Shown here in pieces: positions 8,226-16,560 of a DNA stretch of 64,000 nucleotides (position 1 is the first letter of the stretch; each line of letters starts with the position of its first letter). The notes below the pieces were generated by a model. The model ran no database searches. It saw only the letters and a program-made list of their open reading frames with translations, and was not told where the DNA came from. Made by a program: the position numbers and the translations under genes. The DNA lies in contig JAFEEF010000049.1 in assembly GCA_018241265.1 (NCBI GenBank), forward strand, positions 86,281 to 150,280. The letters are read 5' to 3'. Source of the DNA: Pseudomonadota bacterium (GTDB lineage Bacteria > Pseudomonadota > Gammaproteobacteria > Burkholderiales > Burkholderiaceae_C).

Positions 8226-8374
8226 TAGGCGCGGTTTCCTTGCTTCACGCCGCCCGCGAACGCCGCTGCCATCAGGGGCCTTTGGGGGCTGTCGCCGCGA
8301 GCTTTGTTGCGCGCGGCACGGATACGCGAAGGCATGGCGATGGCAGTAGTCGGCCAAAGGCGACATCGGCTCAC

Positions 8375-9935
8375 TTAGCCCTTAGCGGTCGTCGAATTCC
8401 TCTTCGGGCGGTCGGAGTGGCTGAATATTGGACCGCGCGGCTCGCGCTTGCTGACTTCGGAGATGGATATGCCGAGCCGGCGAACGCCCTCGTCAATCGC
8501 ATCGAGTTCCAGCAGCGCATACCCCATGACCAGACCAGCCGGTCTTCGAGACTGTTTCCGTTGCCCACTTGGATGGAAGAGCGGGCCGATGGGATAAACG
8601 CGCACGCCGTGACTGCGGGCAGCTTGTACAAGGGCCGGCTCGGCAGAGGCGGGCAGCGTCTCGATCCACGCCACCAAGTGCAGCCCACTGGCCGCACCTT
8701 GGATCCGGACCTGTTCGCCCAGGTGCCTGCTCAGCGCGTCGACCAGCGCATGCTGGCGCGCCTGTTGGAGCCTGCGCATGCGTCTGACATGACGGTCGTA
8801 GCTGCCGTCTTCCAGCAAGCGCGCCAGCGCCCCCTTGCACGCTCGTGGCCGCGTGCCGGTCGGCCACCCGCTTGGCTGCGGTGAATGTAGCCACCAGCGC
8901 CGATGGCAGCACCATGTAGCCCAGCCGCAGTTGAGGCGACAGTGTCTTCGAGAACGTCCCGACGTGGATGACACAGCCCCTGCTGTCCAACGATTGGAGC
9001 GTCGCCTCCGGCCGAACCGAGTAGCGGTACTCGCTGTCGTAGTCGTCCTCGATGATCCATGCTCGGCGCCGCGCCGCCCAATCCAGGAGTGCGCGCCGCC
9101 GACCGATCGGCAGGAGCCCGCCGAGCGGAAACTGGTGGGTCGGCGTCACGTACGCCAGCTGCGCTGGCGGCACGTCGTCGAGTCGATCGGTCTGCAGGCC
9201 GTGCTCGTCGACATCCACGCAGATCAGCTTCGCGCCGCAGGCCTCGAACGCATGATGAGCCATGCGGTAGCCGGGGTTCTCGACGACGACGCCATCGCCC
9301 GGATCGATCAGCAACCGCGCACACAGATCAAGAGCCTGCTGAGACCCGTTGACGATCATGATCTGGTCCACGGTGCAGGACAGCCCGCGCGTCTGGCTGA
9401 GGTGTCCCTGCAACGCGCGCCGCGACTCGAGGTTGCCCCGGGGATCCTCGTACTCCAGACGCGTGGGGCGCTGTCGTTCCACGGCCCGCAGCGCCTTCAT
9501 CCAGGTCAGCGTCGGGAAGTCGCCCCCGGCGAGCGGGCCGTAGAGGAAATCGATCTCGGACGGAGCGGTCGGTCCCGCATCGCCGATCCCGAGTGCGGCG
9601 ATACGGCGCCCCACGGCAGACAGCCGGCCCTTGTGTCCTTCGTCGGAGTGGCGATCTGGCGGCGGCTTCGCGCCCCGGTTCCGAGCCAAAGGAATGGTCG
9701 CTCCGGCGGCAACCTTGCTGGCCGCACCGGGCTGGGTGTCGATGAACCCGTCGGCGGCCAACTGCTCGTACACGAGCAACACCGTGCCGCGCGACAAGCC
9801 TCGTTCCGCCGCCAGCGCGCGGGTCGAGGGCAGCACCGCGCCGGCCGCGTAGGTGCCATCGGCGATACGGGCACGGATCTCTCCGTAGAGCGCCCGGCTC
9901 AGCCCGCGGCGCTTGTCTTCAGCCATGACGTTCAC
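8375..9935 (-). pseudogene. MocR/PdxR-type regulator (GntR wHTH plus aminotransferase domain), frameshifted
   Basis: The frame from 9935 encodes a GntR winged helix (SRALYGEIRARIADG, AAERGLSRGTVLLVYEQLAADGF) and most of a class I aminotransferase-like domain (VNGSQQALDLCARLL, IIEDDYDSEYRY, and PLP lysine in GTFSKTLSPQLRLGY). At the G5 run complementary to 8830-8834 the reading changes: the natural continuation, GALARLLEDGSYDRHVRRMRRL to LGISISEV, lies in another frame and ends at 8375. Removing one G restores a 519-codon reading frame. The break is after about residue 367. This is either a real inactivating insertion in a homopolymer or a sequencing error. It is divergent from the PaiB-like gene, its probable target. 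Confidence 0.8.
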
Positions 9936-9939
9936 CCTG

Positions 9940-10007
9940 ACTGGTCCAGTGAGCTTGTTCGAAACTGGCTATTTTCTCAAAGCCAGCCCAGGCGCAAAGT
10001 TCTGGCT
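9940..10007. promoter_or_regulatory. Candidate operator region between MocR-type and PaiB-like genes
   Basis: The 110-base divergent spacer holds the palindrome ACTGGTCCAGT (9940-9950) and three copies of a CTGGCT half-site: CTGGCT at 9965, its complement AGCCAG at 9981 and CTGGCT at 10002. MocR regulators usually bind paired direct or inverted half-sites in divergent promoters, so these are plausible binding sites. Function is inferred from position only. Confidence 0.45.
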
Positions 10008-10045
10008 GGGCGCATCGCGCGCCTGACTTCCAATCCGAACACGCC

Positions 10046-10681
10046 ATGTACCTTCCGCCGCAATTCGCCGAAGCCCGACCCGAGGAACTGCACCGCATCG
10101 TCCGCGACAACTCGCTGGGCATGCTGGTGCGCCAGACCAGCGTCGGCCTGGAGGCCGATCACCTGCCGTTCCTGCTGGACGCCGACGAAGGCCCACACGG
10201 AACCCTGATCGCTCACGTTGCACGATCCAACGCCCTGTGGCGCGAGATTCATGAGGGCGCCGGCGTGCTCGTCGTCTTCCGGGGCGTGCAGGGCTACATC
10301 TCGCCGAACTGGTATCCCGGCAAGCACGAGACGCACCGGCGGGTGCCGACTTGGAACTACGAGGTGGTGCATGCGCACGGCACGATCCATGTGCGTGACG
10401 ATGAGAGGTTCGTGCGCGGCATCGTGGCCCGGCTGACGCGCGTGCATGAGGCCGACCAGCCGGTGCCGTGGAAGATGGGGGATGCGCCGGCCGACTACCT
10501 CGCCGAGCAGCTGCGCCACATCGTCGGCATCGAGATCCGGCTGCAGCGACTGGACTGCAAGCGCAAGCTCAACCAGCACCACGAAAAGCGGGACCGCGAG
10601 GGCGCGATCGACGGCCTGGAGTCGCGAGGCAACCATGGTCTGGCGCAGGCGATGCGTGACACAGCGAAGCCCGACGCATGA
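10046..10681 (+). CDS. PaiB-like FMN-binding negative regulator family protein
   Basis: This 211-residue protein shows the PaiB/FMN-binding pattern: MYLPPQFAE start, HLPFLLDADEGPHGTLIAHVARSN, VVFRGVQGYISPNWYPGK and VPTWNYEVVHAHG. The split-barrel flavin-binding fold of this family is known; in Bacillus PaiB affects sporulation and protease genes, but most proteobacterial members are uncharacterised. It lies opposite a MocR-type regulator gene, a common pairing that suggests MocR control. Its stop overlaps the start of the GST gene by four bases (ATGA), which indicates an operon. Confidence 0.85.
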   Translation: MYLPPQFAEARPEELHRIVRDNSLGMLVRQTSVGLEADHLPFLLDADEGPHGTLIAHVARSNALWREIHEGAGVLVVFRGVQGYISPNWYPGKHETHRRVPTWNYEVVHAHGTIHVRDDERFVRGIVARLTRVHEADQPVPWKMGDAPADYLAEQLRHIVGIEIRLQRLDCKRKLNQHHEKRDREGAIDGLESRGNHGLAQAMRDTAKPDA

Positions 10682-11298
10682 CGACCGACCGCCTTCACTG
10701 CTTCAAGGAGTCGGGCAACTCGTACAAGGTCGCACTGGCCCTGACCTTCGCCGGGGTGCCATTCGAGAAGGTGACCGTCGACTACTTCGACGGACAGACC
10801 CGCCAGACGGTCTGGCGCTCCGAGACGAACGAGATGGGTGAGGTCCCGATCCTGGAGTTCGATGGCCGGCGAATGAGCCAGTCCGGTGTGATCCTGCTCC
10901 ATCTGGCCGAGCGGTTCGACAGTCTGCGGGTGGAACCCGACGAGCGCGAAGAGGTGCTCCGATGGCTGCTCTTCGACAACCACAAGTTCACCGCCAACCT
11001 GGCGAGCTACCGCTGGCCGCGCACCTTTGCCAAGCCGTCGCCGCATGAAGCGGTGCTGGCCTACATGCGCCAGCGCACGGCGGCGGCACTCGACATCGTC
11101 GACCGCCACCTGGCAGACTGCCCCATCATCGTCGGCGACCGATGTACGGTCGCCGACCTGTCGATGGCCGGCTACGTCTACTACCCGGCCGACGAGCTCG
11201 GCTTCGACCTGCGCGCCGAGTACTCGCGCATCGCCGCTTGGATGGATCGCGTTGCCCAGATTCCAGGTTGGCGCGCGCCCTACGATCTGCTGTCCTGA
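10678..11298 (+). CDS. Glutathione S-transferase family protein
   Basis: This 206-residue protein has a thioredoxin-like N-terminal domain (SGNSYKVALALTFAGVPFEKV, then EMGEVPILEFDGRRMSQSG with the cis-Pro VPIL and the SxS glutathione contact) and a helical C-terminal domain with IVGDRCTVADLSMAGY, matching the GST N-capping motif. The likely catalytic Ser is in the ESGNSYK loop. It probably conjugates glutathione or detoxifies electrophiles. The gene overlaps the PaiB-like gene by four bases and is followed by a broken monooxygenase gene, so it belongs to a small stress-related operon. Confidence 0.85.
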   Translation: MTTDRLHCFKESGNSYKVALALTFAGVPFEKVTVDYFDGQTRQTVWRSETNEMGEVPILEFDGRRMSQSGVILLHLAERFDSLRVEPDEREEVLRWLLFDNHKFTANLASYRWPRTFAKPSPHEAVLAYMRQRTAAALDIVDRHLADCPIIVGDRCTVADLSMAGYVYYPADELGFDLRAEYSRIAAWMDRVAQIPGWRAPYDLLS

Positions 11299-11315
11299 CG
11301 CCCGGAGCCGACACG

Positions 11316-11699
11316 ATGTACAGCGCGACCTTCACCTTCGCCAAGGGCGAGTACGACGACGCGTTCCACCAGCGCGACCAGGCCATCGCCGAAGTGGCCA
11401 AGTCGATTCCCGGCTATCTAGGCGAAGAGGCCTGGGAGAACCCAGGCGCCGGATTGATTTCGACCGTCTACTACTGGGACTCGCTGGAAGCGCTGTAGCG
11501 ACTGGTCGACGATCCCCGGCACTTGGCCGCCAAGCAGTTGCAAGGCCGTTGGCTGAAGGGGTACCACATCACCATTGCTCAGGTGCTCAGAAGCTACGGC
11601 GATGGCGGGATTGCGCATCCGCTGGCTGGTACGTCACCGATACACGAAGGCGGGCAGCGAAGCGCCGGCGACGCGCGGGCTGCGTCCGACGATCGTTGA
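11316..11699 (+). pseudogene. Antibiotic biosynthesis monooxygenase (ABM)-like gene with an in-frame amber codon
   Basis: The reading frame from ATG 11316 encodes MYSATFTFAKGEYDDAF, IPGYLGEEAWENPG and STVYYWDSLEAL, the dimeric alpha-beta barrel pattern of ABM proteins. A TAG stop at 11496-11498 interrupts it after 60 residues. The same frame continues without another stop for 66 codons, starting RLVDDPRHLAAKQLQGRW and [11 protein letters not shown], which is the expected C-terminal half. CAG (Gln) to TAG is a single-base change. The product would be truncated before the last strands, so the gene is probably inactive unless the amber is suppressed. Confidence 0.75.
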
Positions 11700-11718
11700 A
11701 CGAAGAAAGGGTGCGCTC

Positions 11719-12036
11719 ATGGCGTGGGTGTTGCTGGTGGTCGCCGGTCTGCTCGAAGTGGGCTGGGCCATCGGCCTGAAGTACACGGAAGGGTTCAGCC
11801 GGCTTTGGCCGAGCGTCTTCACGATCGTCGCCATGGTGCTGAGCGTCGTGCTGCTCGGCGTCGCGATGAAGTCGCTGCCGGTTGGAACGTCCTATGCGGT
11901 CTGGGTTGGCGTCGGCGCGGTCGGCACGGCGATCCTCGGCATGGTGTTGTTCGGCGAGCCGGCGAGCGCCGGCCGCCTGGCGAGCCTCGGCCTCATCGTG
12001 GCCGGCATCGTCGGACTGAAGCTGGCCACGCCCTGA
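11719..12036 (+). CDS. SugE/Gdx-type small multidrug resistance (SMR) exporter
   Basis: This 105-residue protein has four membrane segments and the SMR signature with the essential acidic residue in the first helix ([16 protein letters not shown], Glu13). The sequence [14 protein letters not shown] and [17 protein letters not shown] match the SugE/Gdx subgroup, which exports guanidinium in exchange for protons, rather than the EmrE subgroup. The length is exactly typical. It follows the broken monooxygenase gene and precedes the trans-sulfuration gene on the same strand. I saw no guanidine riboswitch in the short space upstream. Confidence 0.85.
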   Translation: MAWVLLVVAGLLEVGWAIGLKYTEGFSRLWPSVFTIVAMVLSVVLLGVAMKSLPVGTSYAVWVGVGAVGTAILGMVLFGEPASAGRLASLGLIVAGIVGLKLATP

Positions 12037-12071
12037 TTTCCGCAGCAATCCGAATTCAGTACGAGACGAAC

Positions 12072-13190
12072 ATGACTCATCCCTCCGACCTCAAGCTCGA
12101 ATCCTGGCTCGTGACCGCAGGCCGCTCGTCCACGCCCGGTGCACCGTTGAATGTGCCGCTGGTGCCAGCATCGAACTTCATCATCGGCGCAGGACGCGAG
12201 TACGCGCGCGATGACGGCACTTCGACCTGGGAGGCACTCGAAGAGGTTGTCGGCGGACTGGAGTCCGGGCGTGCAGTGGCTTTCGCTTCCGGCATGGCAG
12301 CCATCGCCTCGGTGTTCGACCAGCTGCGGGCTGGCTCTCACGTAGTGCTGCCCGACGACTGCTACCAGGGCGTCGCTGGCCTGGTCGCTGCGGGCGCGGA
12401 GCGAGGGCGGTGGACCGTTCAGCGTATGGCGCTTCACGACACCGCAGGTTGGGTCAATGCGTGCAGAACGGCCGACCTCGTCTGGCTCGAATCGCCGTCC
12501 AATCCCCTGCTCGGCGTTGCCGACCTCGAGGCGATCTGTGCTGCTCCACGCAAGACGAGTGCCGTCGTCGCGGTCGACAACACCTTCGCAACGCCATTGA
12601 ACCAGCGGCCGCTGGAGTTCGGAGCCACGGTGTCTCTGCAGTCGGCGACCAAGTTCATCGGCGGCCACTCGGATCTGCTGGCCGGGGTGGCGACTACGAG
12701 GGACCCGGCGTACTGGCATGCGCTCAAGAAATCGCGTGAACTGACCGGTGCGACACCCGGCACGCTGGAGTGTTTCCTGGCAGTTCGCGGGTCGAGGACG
12801 ATGGCGCTGCGTCTGCAGCGGGCTCAGGCCACGGCCATGACGGTGGCGGACCGCCTCCAGGGGCACCCGGCAGTTGAACTGGTGCGCTATCCGGGCCTGA
12901 GCTCGCATCCCACGCATGCCACCGCCCGGCGCGTGCTGAAGGGCTACGGAACGATCATCTCTTTCGATGTGCGCGGCGGTGCGGACGCGGCTGATCGCGC
13001 CTGCAAAGCGGTGCAACTGGTGCGCCACGCGACCAGCCTCGGTGCGGTGGAGTCGACGATGGAAAGGCGTGCGGCAATACCCGGGCAAGAGCACCTGCCT
13101 CCTGCGCTGCTGCGACTGAGTGTCGGCATCGAAGATGCCGATGATCTTTGGAAGGACATCGAAAGCGCGTTGCGCAGCGTGCCACGCTGA
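12072..13190 (+). CDS. Cys/Met metabolism PLP-dependent enzyme (cystathionine gamma-synthase/lyase family)
   Basis: This 372-residue protein shows the trans-sulfuration fold: GLESGRAVAFASGMAAI (PLP phosphate loop), VWLESPSNPLLGVADL, VAVDNTFATPLNQRPLEFGA and the PLP lysine in SLQSATKFIGGHSDLLAG, plus the C-terminal SLGAVESTMERRA block. Members synthesise or cleave cystathionine or release methanethiol. The usual N-terminal tyrosines and exact substrate signature do not allow a choice between gamma-synthase, gamma-lyase and methionine lyase. It starts 35 bases after the SugE-like gene. Codon choice in this block is less strictly GC-ending than in flanking operons. Confidence 0.85.
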   Translation: MTHPSDLKLESWLVTAGRSSTPGAPLNVPLVPASNFIIGAGREYARDDGTSTWEALEEVVGGLESGRAVAFASGMAAIASVFDQLRAGSHVVLPDDCYQGVAGLVAAGAERGRWTVQRMALHDTAGWVNACRTADLVWLESPSNPLLGVADLEAICAAPRKTSAVVAVDNTFATPLNQRPLEFGATVSLQSATKFIGGHSDLLAGVATTRDPAYWHALKKSRELTGATPGTLECFLAVRGSRTMALRLQRAQATAMTVADRLQGHPAVELVRYPGLSSHPTHATARRVLKGYGTIISFDVRGGADAADRACKAVQLVRHATSLGAVESTMERRAAIPGQEHLPPALLRLSVGIEDADDLWKDIESALRSVPR

Positions 13191-13505
13191 GTGCCCTGCA
13201 ACGGCAACGAAGCGTAGGCGAGCGGTTGCGCCTGCCCGTGCGGTCTTCATCGCTCAGTAGCCGGGCTCCAGTGACTGTTGGATGACCGCTTGCTCGAAGC
13301 CCGACTGACTCTCATGGGTGGACAATTCCATTTCGCCACTGTCAACCCGCTCGCGACAACAAGCGGCAGGTGCCCGACGGATAGCGGGCGTCGCCGGCAC
13401 TCTATCCGGCGCCCCAAGACGTCAGCGCCGACAAGGTCGAAGAGCATCTCGGCGATCCTCAGCGCCCTCCGCGCCTCTGCGGTGGACCCCATCGCCCCAT
13501 CGCCC
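13191..13505. other. Gene-free spacer of 315 bases
   Basis: The space lies between two convergent genes. A 7-base inverted repeat, CAGCGTG-C-CACGCTG, overlaps the stop of the trans-sulfuration gene but has no T-run. Read on the minus strand, a stretch near 13450-13490 resembles the widespread CCGCAGAGGCGC-type intergenic relic found beside many bacterial genes. I see no convincing gene, RNA or element. Confidence 0.5.
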
Positions 13506-14471
13506 TCAATACGCACCTTGCACCAGATTCGTCGGCCTCCCCGCAACGAAGCGCTCGATGTTGTCCATCAACTGATCCGCCAGCGCCTGCTGCGCCTCGT
13601 CCGATGCCCACGCCACATGCGGCGTCAGGATCACGTTGGGGCGCAACGCGGCGCGCATCAGCGGGTTGTCCGGCGCCGGCGGCTCGCCGTCGACGACGTC
13701 GAAGCCGGCGCCGCCGACGAGGCCGCGGTCGAGCGCCTCGACCAGCGCGGCTTCGTCGACCAGCCCGCCGCGCGCGGTGTTGACGATCAGCGGCCGGCGC
13801 TTCATCGCCTCGAACTCCGGCATCGCGAGCATGCCGCGCGTCTGCGGCGTCAGCGGTGAGTGCAGGGTGATCACGTCGCTCGTCTCCAGCACTTCCTGCC
13901 ACGGCGTGTAGAGCGGGCCGAGGCCGCTCTTGCCCTTGTGCGCCGCGAACAGCGGCACCATGCCGAACGCCTTCGCGATCTCGGCGACGCGCTGGCCGAG
14001 CACGCCTTCGCCGATGATCCCGAGGCGCGCACCGGCGAGGTCGCGGATCGGATGGTCGAAGTAGCAGAACTGGCCCGACTGCTGCCAGCGCCCGGCGAGC
14101 ACCGACTCGCGGTACGCGACGACATTGCGGCGCAGCGCGAGGATCAGCGCGAAGGTGTGCTCGGGCACGGTGTTGACGGCATAGCCGCGGATGTTCGCGA
14201 CCGCGACGCCGCGCGCCGCGCAGGCCGCCTTGTCGACGCAATCGGTGCCGGTCGCCGCCACCGCGACGAGGCGCAGCGCGGGCAGCCGTTCGAGCGTCTC
14301 GGCGGTGATCGGCGCCTTGTTGGTGATGACGATGGTCGCGCCGTCGAGCCGTGCCGGCACGTCGCCGGGCGCGGTGTGGTCGTGCTCGACGTAGTGGTGG
14401 TCGAAGGCGGGGCGGCGCAGCGAGACCTGCGGTGCGATCGTGGCGCGGTCGAGGAAGACGATGCGTTCCAT
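13506..14471 (-). CDS. D-isomer-specific 2-hydroxyacid dehydrogenase
   Basis: This 321-residue NAD(P)-dependent dehydrogenase has the Rossmann motif LGIIGEGVLGQRVA, the catalytic Arg in NTARGGLVDEAAL, Glu in the DGEPP region and the catalytic His in LTPHVAWASDEAQ. The overall pattern resembles glycerate dehydrogenase/hydroxypyruvate reductase. It is the last gene of a minus-strand operon, 23 bases downstream of transketolase, and would reduce a 2-oxoacid such as hydroxypyruvate or glyoxylate produced or consumed in the pathway (inference). The neighbour on the other side converges on it. Confidence 0.85.
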   Translation of the reverse strand: MERIVFLDRATIAPQVSLRRPAFDHHYVEHDHTAPGDVPARLDGATIVITNKAPITAETLERLPALRLVAVAATGTDCVDKAACAARGVAVANIRGYAVNTVPEHTFALILALRRNVVAYRESVLAGRWQQSGQFCYFDHPIRDLAGARLGIIGEGVLGQRVAEIAKAFGMVPLFAAHKGKSGLGPLYTPWQEVLETSDVITLHSPLTPQTRGMLAMPEFEAMKRRPLIVNTARGGLVDEAALVEALDRGLVGGAGFDVVDGEPPAPDNPLMRAALRPNVILTPHVAWASDEAQQALADQLMDNIERFVAGRPTNLVQGAY

Positions 14472-14494
14472 GAGAGTCTCCGGTTCAATCCAGT

Positions 14495-16489
14495 TCAATA
14501 GCGGCGAACGGACAGCAGGCGCTGCGCTTCGGCAGCGACGGCCGCGGGCGTGATGCCGAAGTGCAGGTAGAGCGTCTCGGCCGATGCCGACGCGCCGAAG
14601 CCCGTCATGCCGACGAAGCCGCCGTGCTCGCCGAGGTAGCGGTCCCAGCCGAAGCGCACCGCGGCCTCGACCGCGACGCGCACCGAGCCGGGCGCGAGCA
14701 CGCTGTCGCGATAGGCGCGGTCCTGCGCATCGAAGCGTTCGCAACACGGCATCGAGACGACCGCGGTCGGAATGCCCGCGGCCTGCAGCAGCGTGCGTGC
14801 CTGGACGGCGATCGCGACCTCGGAGCCGGTCGACATCAAGGTGACGGCGCGCGGGCCGCCTTCGGCCTCGGCCAGCACATAGCCGCCGCGGCGCGAGCGG
14901 TTGTCGGCCTCGTGGGCCGTGCGCACCAGCGGCAGGGCCTGGCGCGCGAAGACCAGCGACACCGGCCCGGTGCGGTGCTCGAGCGCGAGCTCCCAGCATT
15001 CGGCCGCTTCGACCGCATCGGCCGGGCGCAGCACCAGCATGTTCGGCATCGCGCGCAGCGACGCGAGGATCTCGACCGGCTGGTGCGTCGGCCCGTTCTT
15101 GCCGACGCCGATCGAGTCGTGGCTGAACACGAACTTGACCGGCAGCCCCATCAGCGCGGCCATCCGCATCGCCGGCCGCTCGTAGTCGGAGAACGCGAGG
15201 TAGGTGACCGCGAGCGGGATCACGCCGCCGTGCGCCGCCATGCCGTTGGCCATCGCGCCCATCAGGTGCTCGCGCACGCCGCAGTGCACGTAGGCGCCGC
15301 TGCGGTCCTCGGCGGTGAAGGCGGCGAGCCGCCGCTTGTGGCTGGTCGGCGCTTCGAGGTCGGCGCAGCCGACCATGCGCTCCGGCAGCACGTCGCTCAG
15401 CCGGTCGTTGATGTCGGCCGAGATCATGATGCCGCCGGGCGCTTCGCCGCTGTCGACCGCGCGGCGCTTGCAGGCCTGCAGCACGTCGCGCCAGCCGGCC
15501 GGCAGCTCGCCCGCCAGCACGCGGTCGAATTCCGCGCGCTGGTCGGCCGGCAGTGCATCGCGCCGCGCCTGCCAGGCGGCATGCGCATCGGCGCTGCGCC
15601 GGCCGGCATCGCGCCAGGCCTGCAGCACCGGCGCGGGGATGTCGAACGGCGCGTGCGGCCAGTCGAGGTCGTTGCGGGCACGATCCGCATCTTCCGGATG
15701 CAGCCGCGCGCTGTGCCCGCCGCGCTGGCCTTGCAGCCGCGCGATGCCGCGCGCGATCACGGTGCGGCAGGCGATCAGCGACGGCCGCGGATCCTGCTTC
15801 GCCGCCGCCAGCGCCGCCGACACCGCATCGATGTCATGACCGTCGACCTCGACGACGTGCCACTGCGCGACGCGGAAGCGCTCGGCCACGTCCTCGCTGA
15901 TCGACAGCGACGTGGCGCCGTCGTCGGTGATGCGGTTGTCGTCCCACAGCAAGGTCAGCTTGCCGAGCCCAAGGTGCCCGGCGAGCGAGACCATCTCCTG
16001 GCCGATGCCTTCCTGCAGGCAGCCGTCGCCGACGAACGCATAGGTGCGGTGGTCGACGAGGCCGCCGCCGAAGCGGGCGTTCAGGTAGGCCTCGGCGACC
16101 GCCATGCCGAACGCGTTCGCGATGCCCTGGCCGAGCGGGCCGGTCGTCACCTCGATGCCGTGCGCCGGCTCGTATTCGGGATGGCCTTCGCAATGCGAGC
16201 CGAGCTGGCGGAAGCGCTGGATCTCGTCGATCGAGATCGCTTCGTAGCCGGTCAGGTGCAGCAGCGCGTAGAGCAGCATCGAGCCGTGGCCGTTCGACAG
16301 CACGACGCGATCGCGGTCCGGCCAGGTCGGGTCGGACGCCATGAACTTCAGGTGCCGCGTGTACAGCGCGGTCGCGGTCTCCGCCATGCCGAGCGGTACG
16401 CCCTGGTGACCCTCGGTCGCATGCACGATCGCATCGATCGCGAGGAAGCGGATGGCGTGGGCGAGCTGGGTCGGTGCCGGGGATGACAT
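14495..16489 (-). CDS. tkt: Transketolase, full length
   Basis: This 664-residue protein carries all three transketolase domains: the TPP-binding GDGCLQEGIGQEMVSLAGHL with WDDN, the pyrimidine-binding domain (CGVREHLMGAMANGMAAHGG, conserved Glu) and the C-terminal domain (STGSEVAIAVQA). The His residues HATEGHQG and GPLGQG are in place, and GHSDSIGVGKNGPTHQP-type contact residues are seen as SHDSIGVGKNGPTHQPVE. It transfers two-carbon ketol units using thiamine diphosphate and Mg2+. Unusually, it sits in the same operon as a separate two-subunit transketolase, so it may be a pathway-specific isozyme rather than the housekeeping enzyme. Confidence 0.92.
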   Translation of the reverse strand: MSSPAPTQLAHAIRFLAIDAIVHATEGHQGVPLGMAETATALYTRHLKFMASDPTWPDRDRVVLSNGHGSMLLYALLHLTGYEAISIDEIQRFRQLGSHCEGHPEYEPAHGIEVTTGPLGQGIANAFGMAVAEAYLNARFGGGLVDHRTYAFVGDGCLQEGIGQEMVSLAGHLGLGKLTLLWDDNRITDDGATSLSISEDVAERFRVAQWHVVEVDGHDIDAVSAALAAAKQDPRPSLIACRTVIARGIARLQGQRGGHSARLHPEDADRARNDLDWPHAPFDIPAPVLQAWRDAGRRSADAHAAWQARRDALPADQRAEFDRVLAGELPAGWRDVLQACKRRAVDSGEAPGGIMISADINDRLSDVLPERMVGCADLEAPTSHKRRLAAFTAEDRSGAYVHCGVREHLMGAMANGMAAHGGVIPLAVTYLAFSDYERPAMRMAALMGLPVKFVFSHDSIGVGKNGPTHQPVEILASLRAMPNMLVLRPADAVEAAECWELALEHRTGPVSLVFARQALPLVRTAHEADNRSRRGGYVLAEAEGGPRAVTLMSTGSEVAIAVQARTLLQAAGIPTAVVSMPCCERFDAQDRAYRDSVLAPGSVRVAVEAAVRFGWDRYLGEHGGFVGMTGFGASASAETLYLHFGITPAAVAAEAQRLLSVRRY

Positions 16490-16560
16490 GGCAAGGGTTC
16501 TCCATGCCGCCTTCCCGCGGGAAGGCGGCCGTCAGGGCGGTGGTCTCGTCGGAAGTCGGG

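Noticed and set aside
13176..13190. CAGCGTG-C-CACGCTG palindrome as a transcription terminator
   Set aside because: A loop of one base and no T-run; it also lies inside the coding end of the trans-sulfuration gene.
13247..13546. Minus-strand 99-codon frame in the gene-free spacer
   Set aside because: It resembles the common non-coding CCGCAGAGGCGC-type relic when translated and overlaps the hydroxyacid dehydrogenase end; no family match is recognised.
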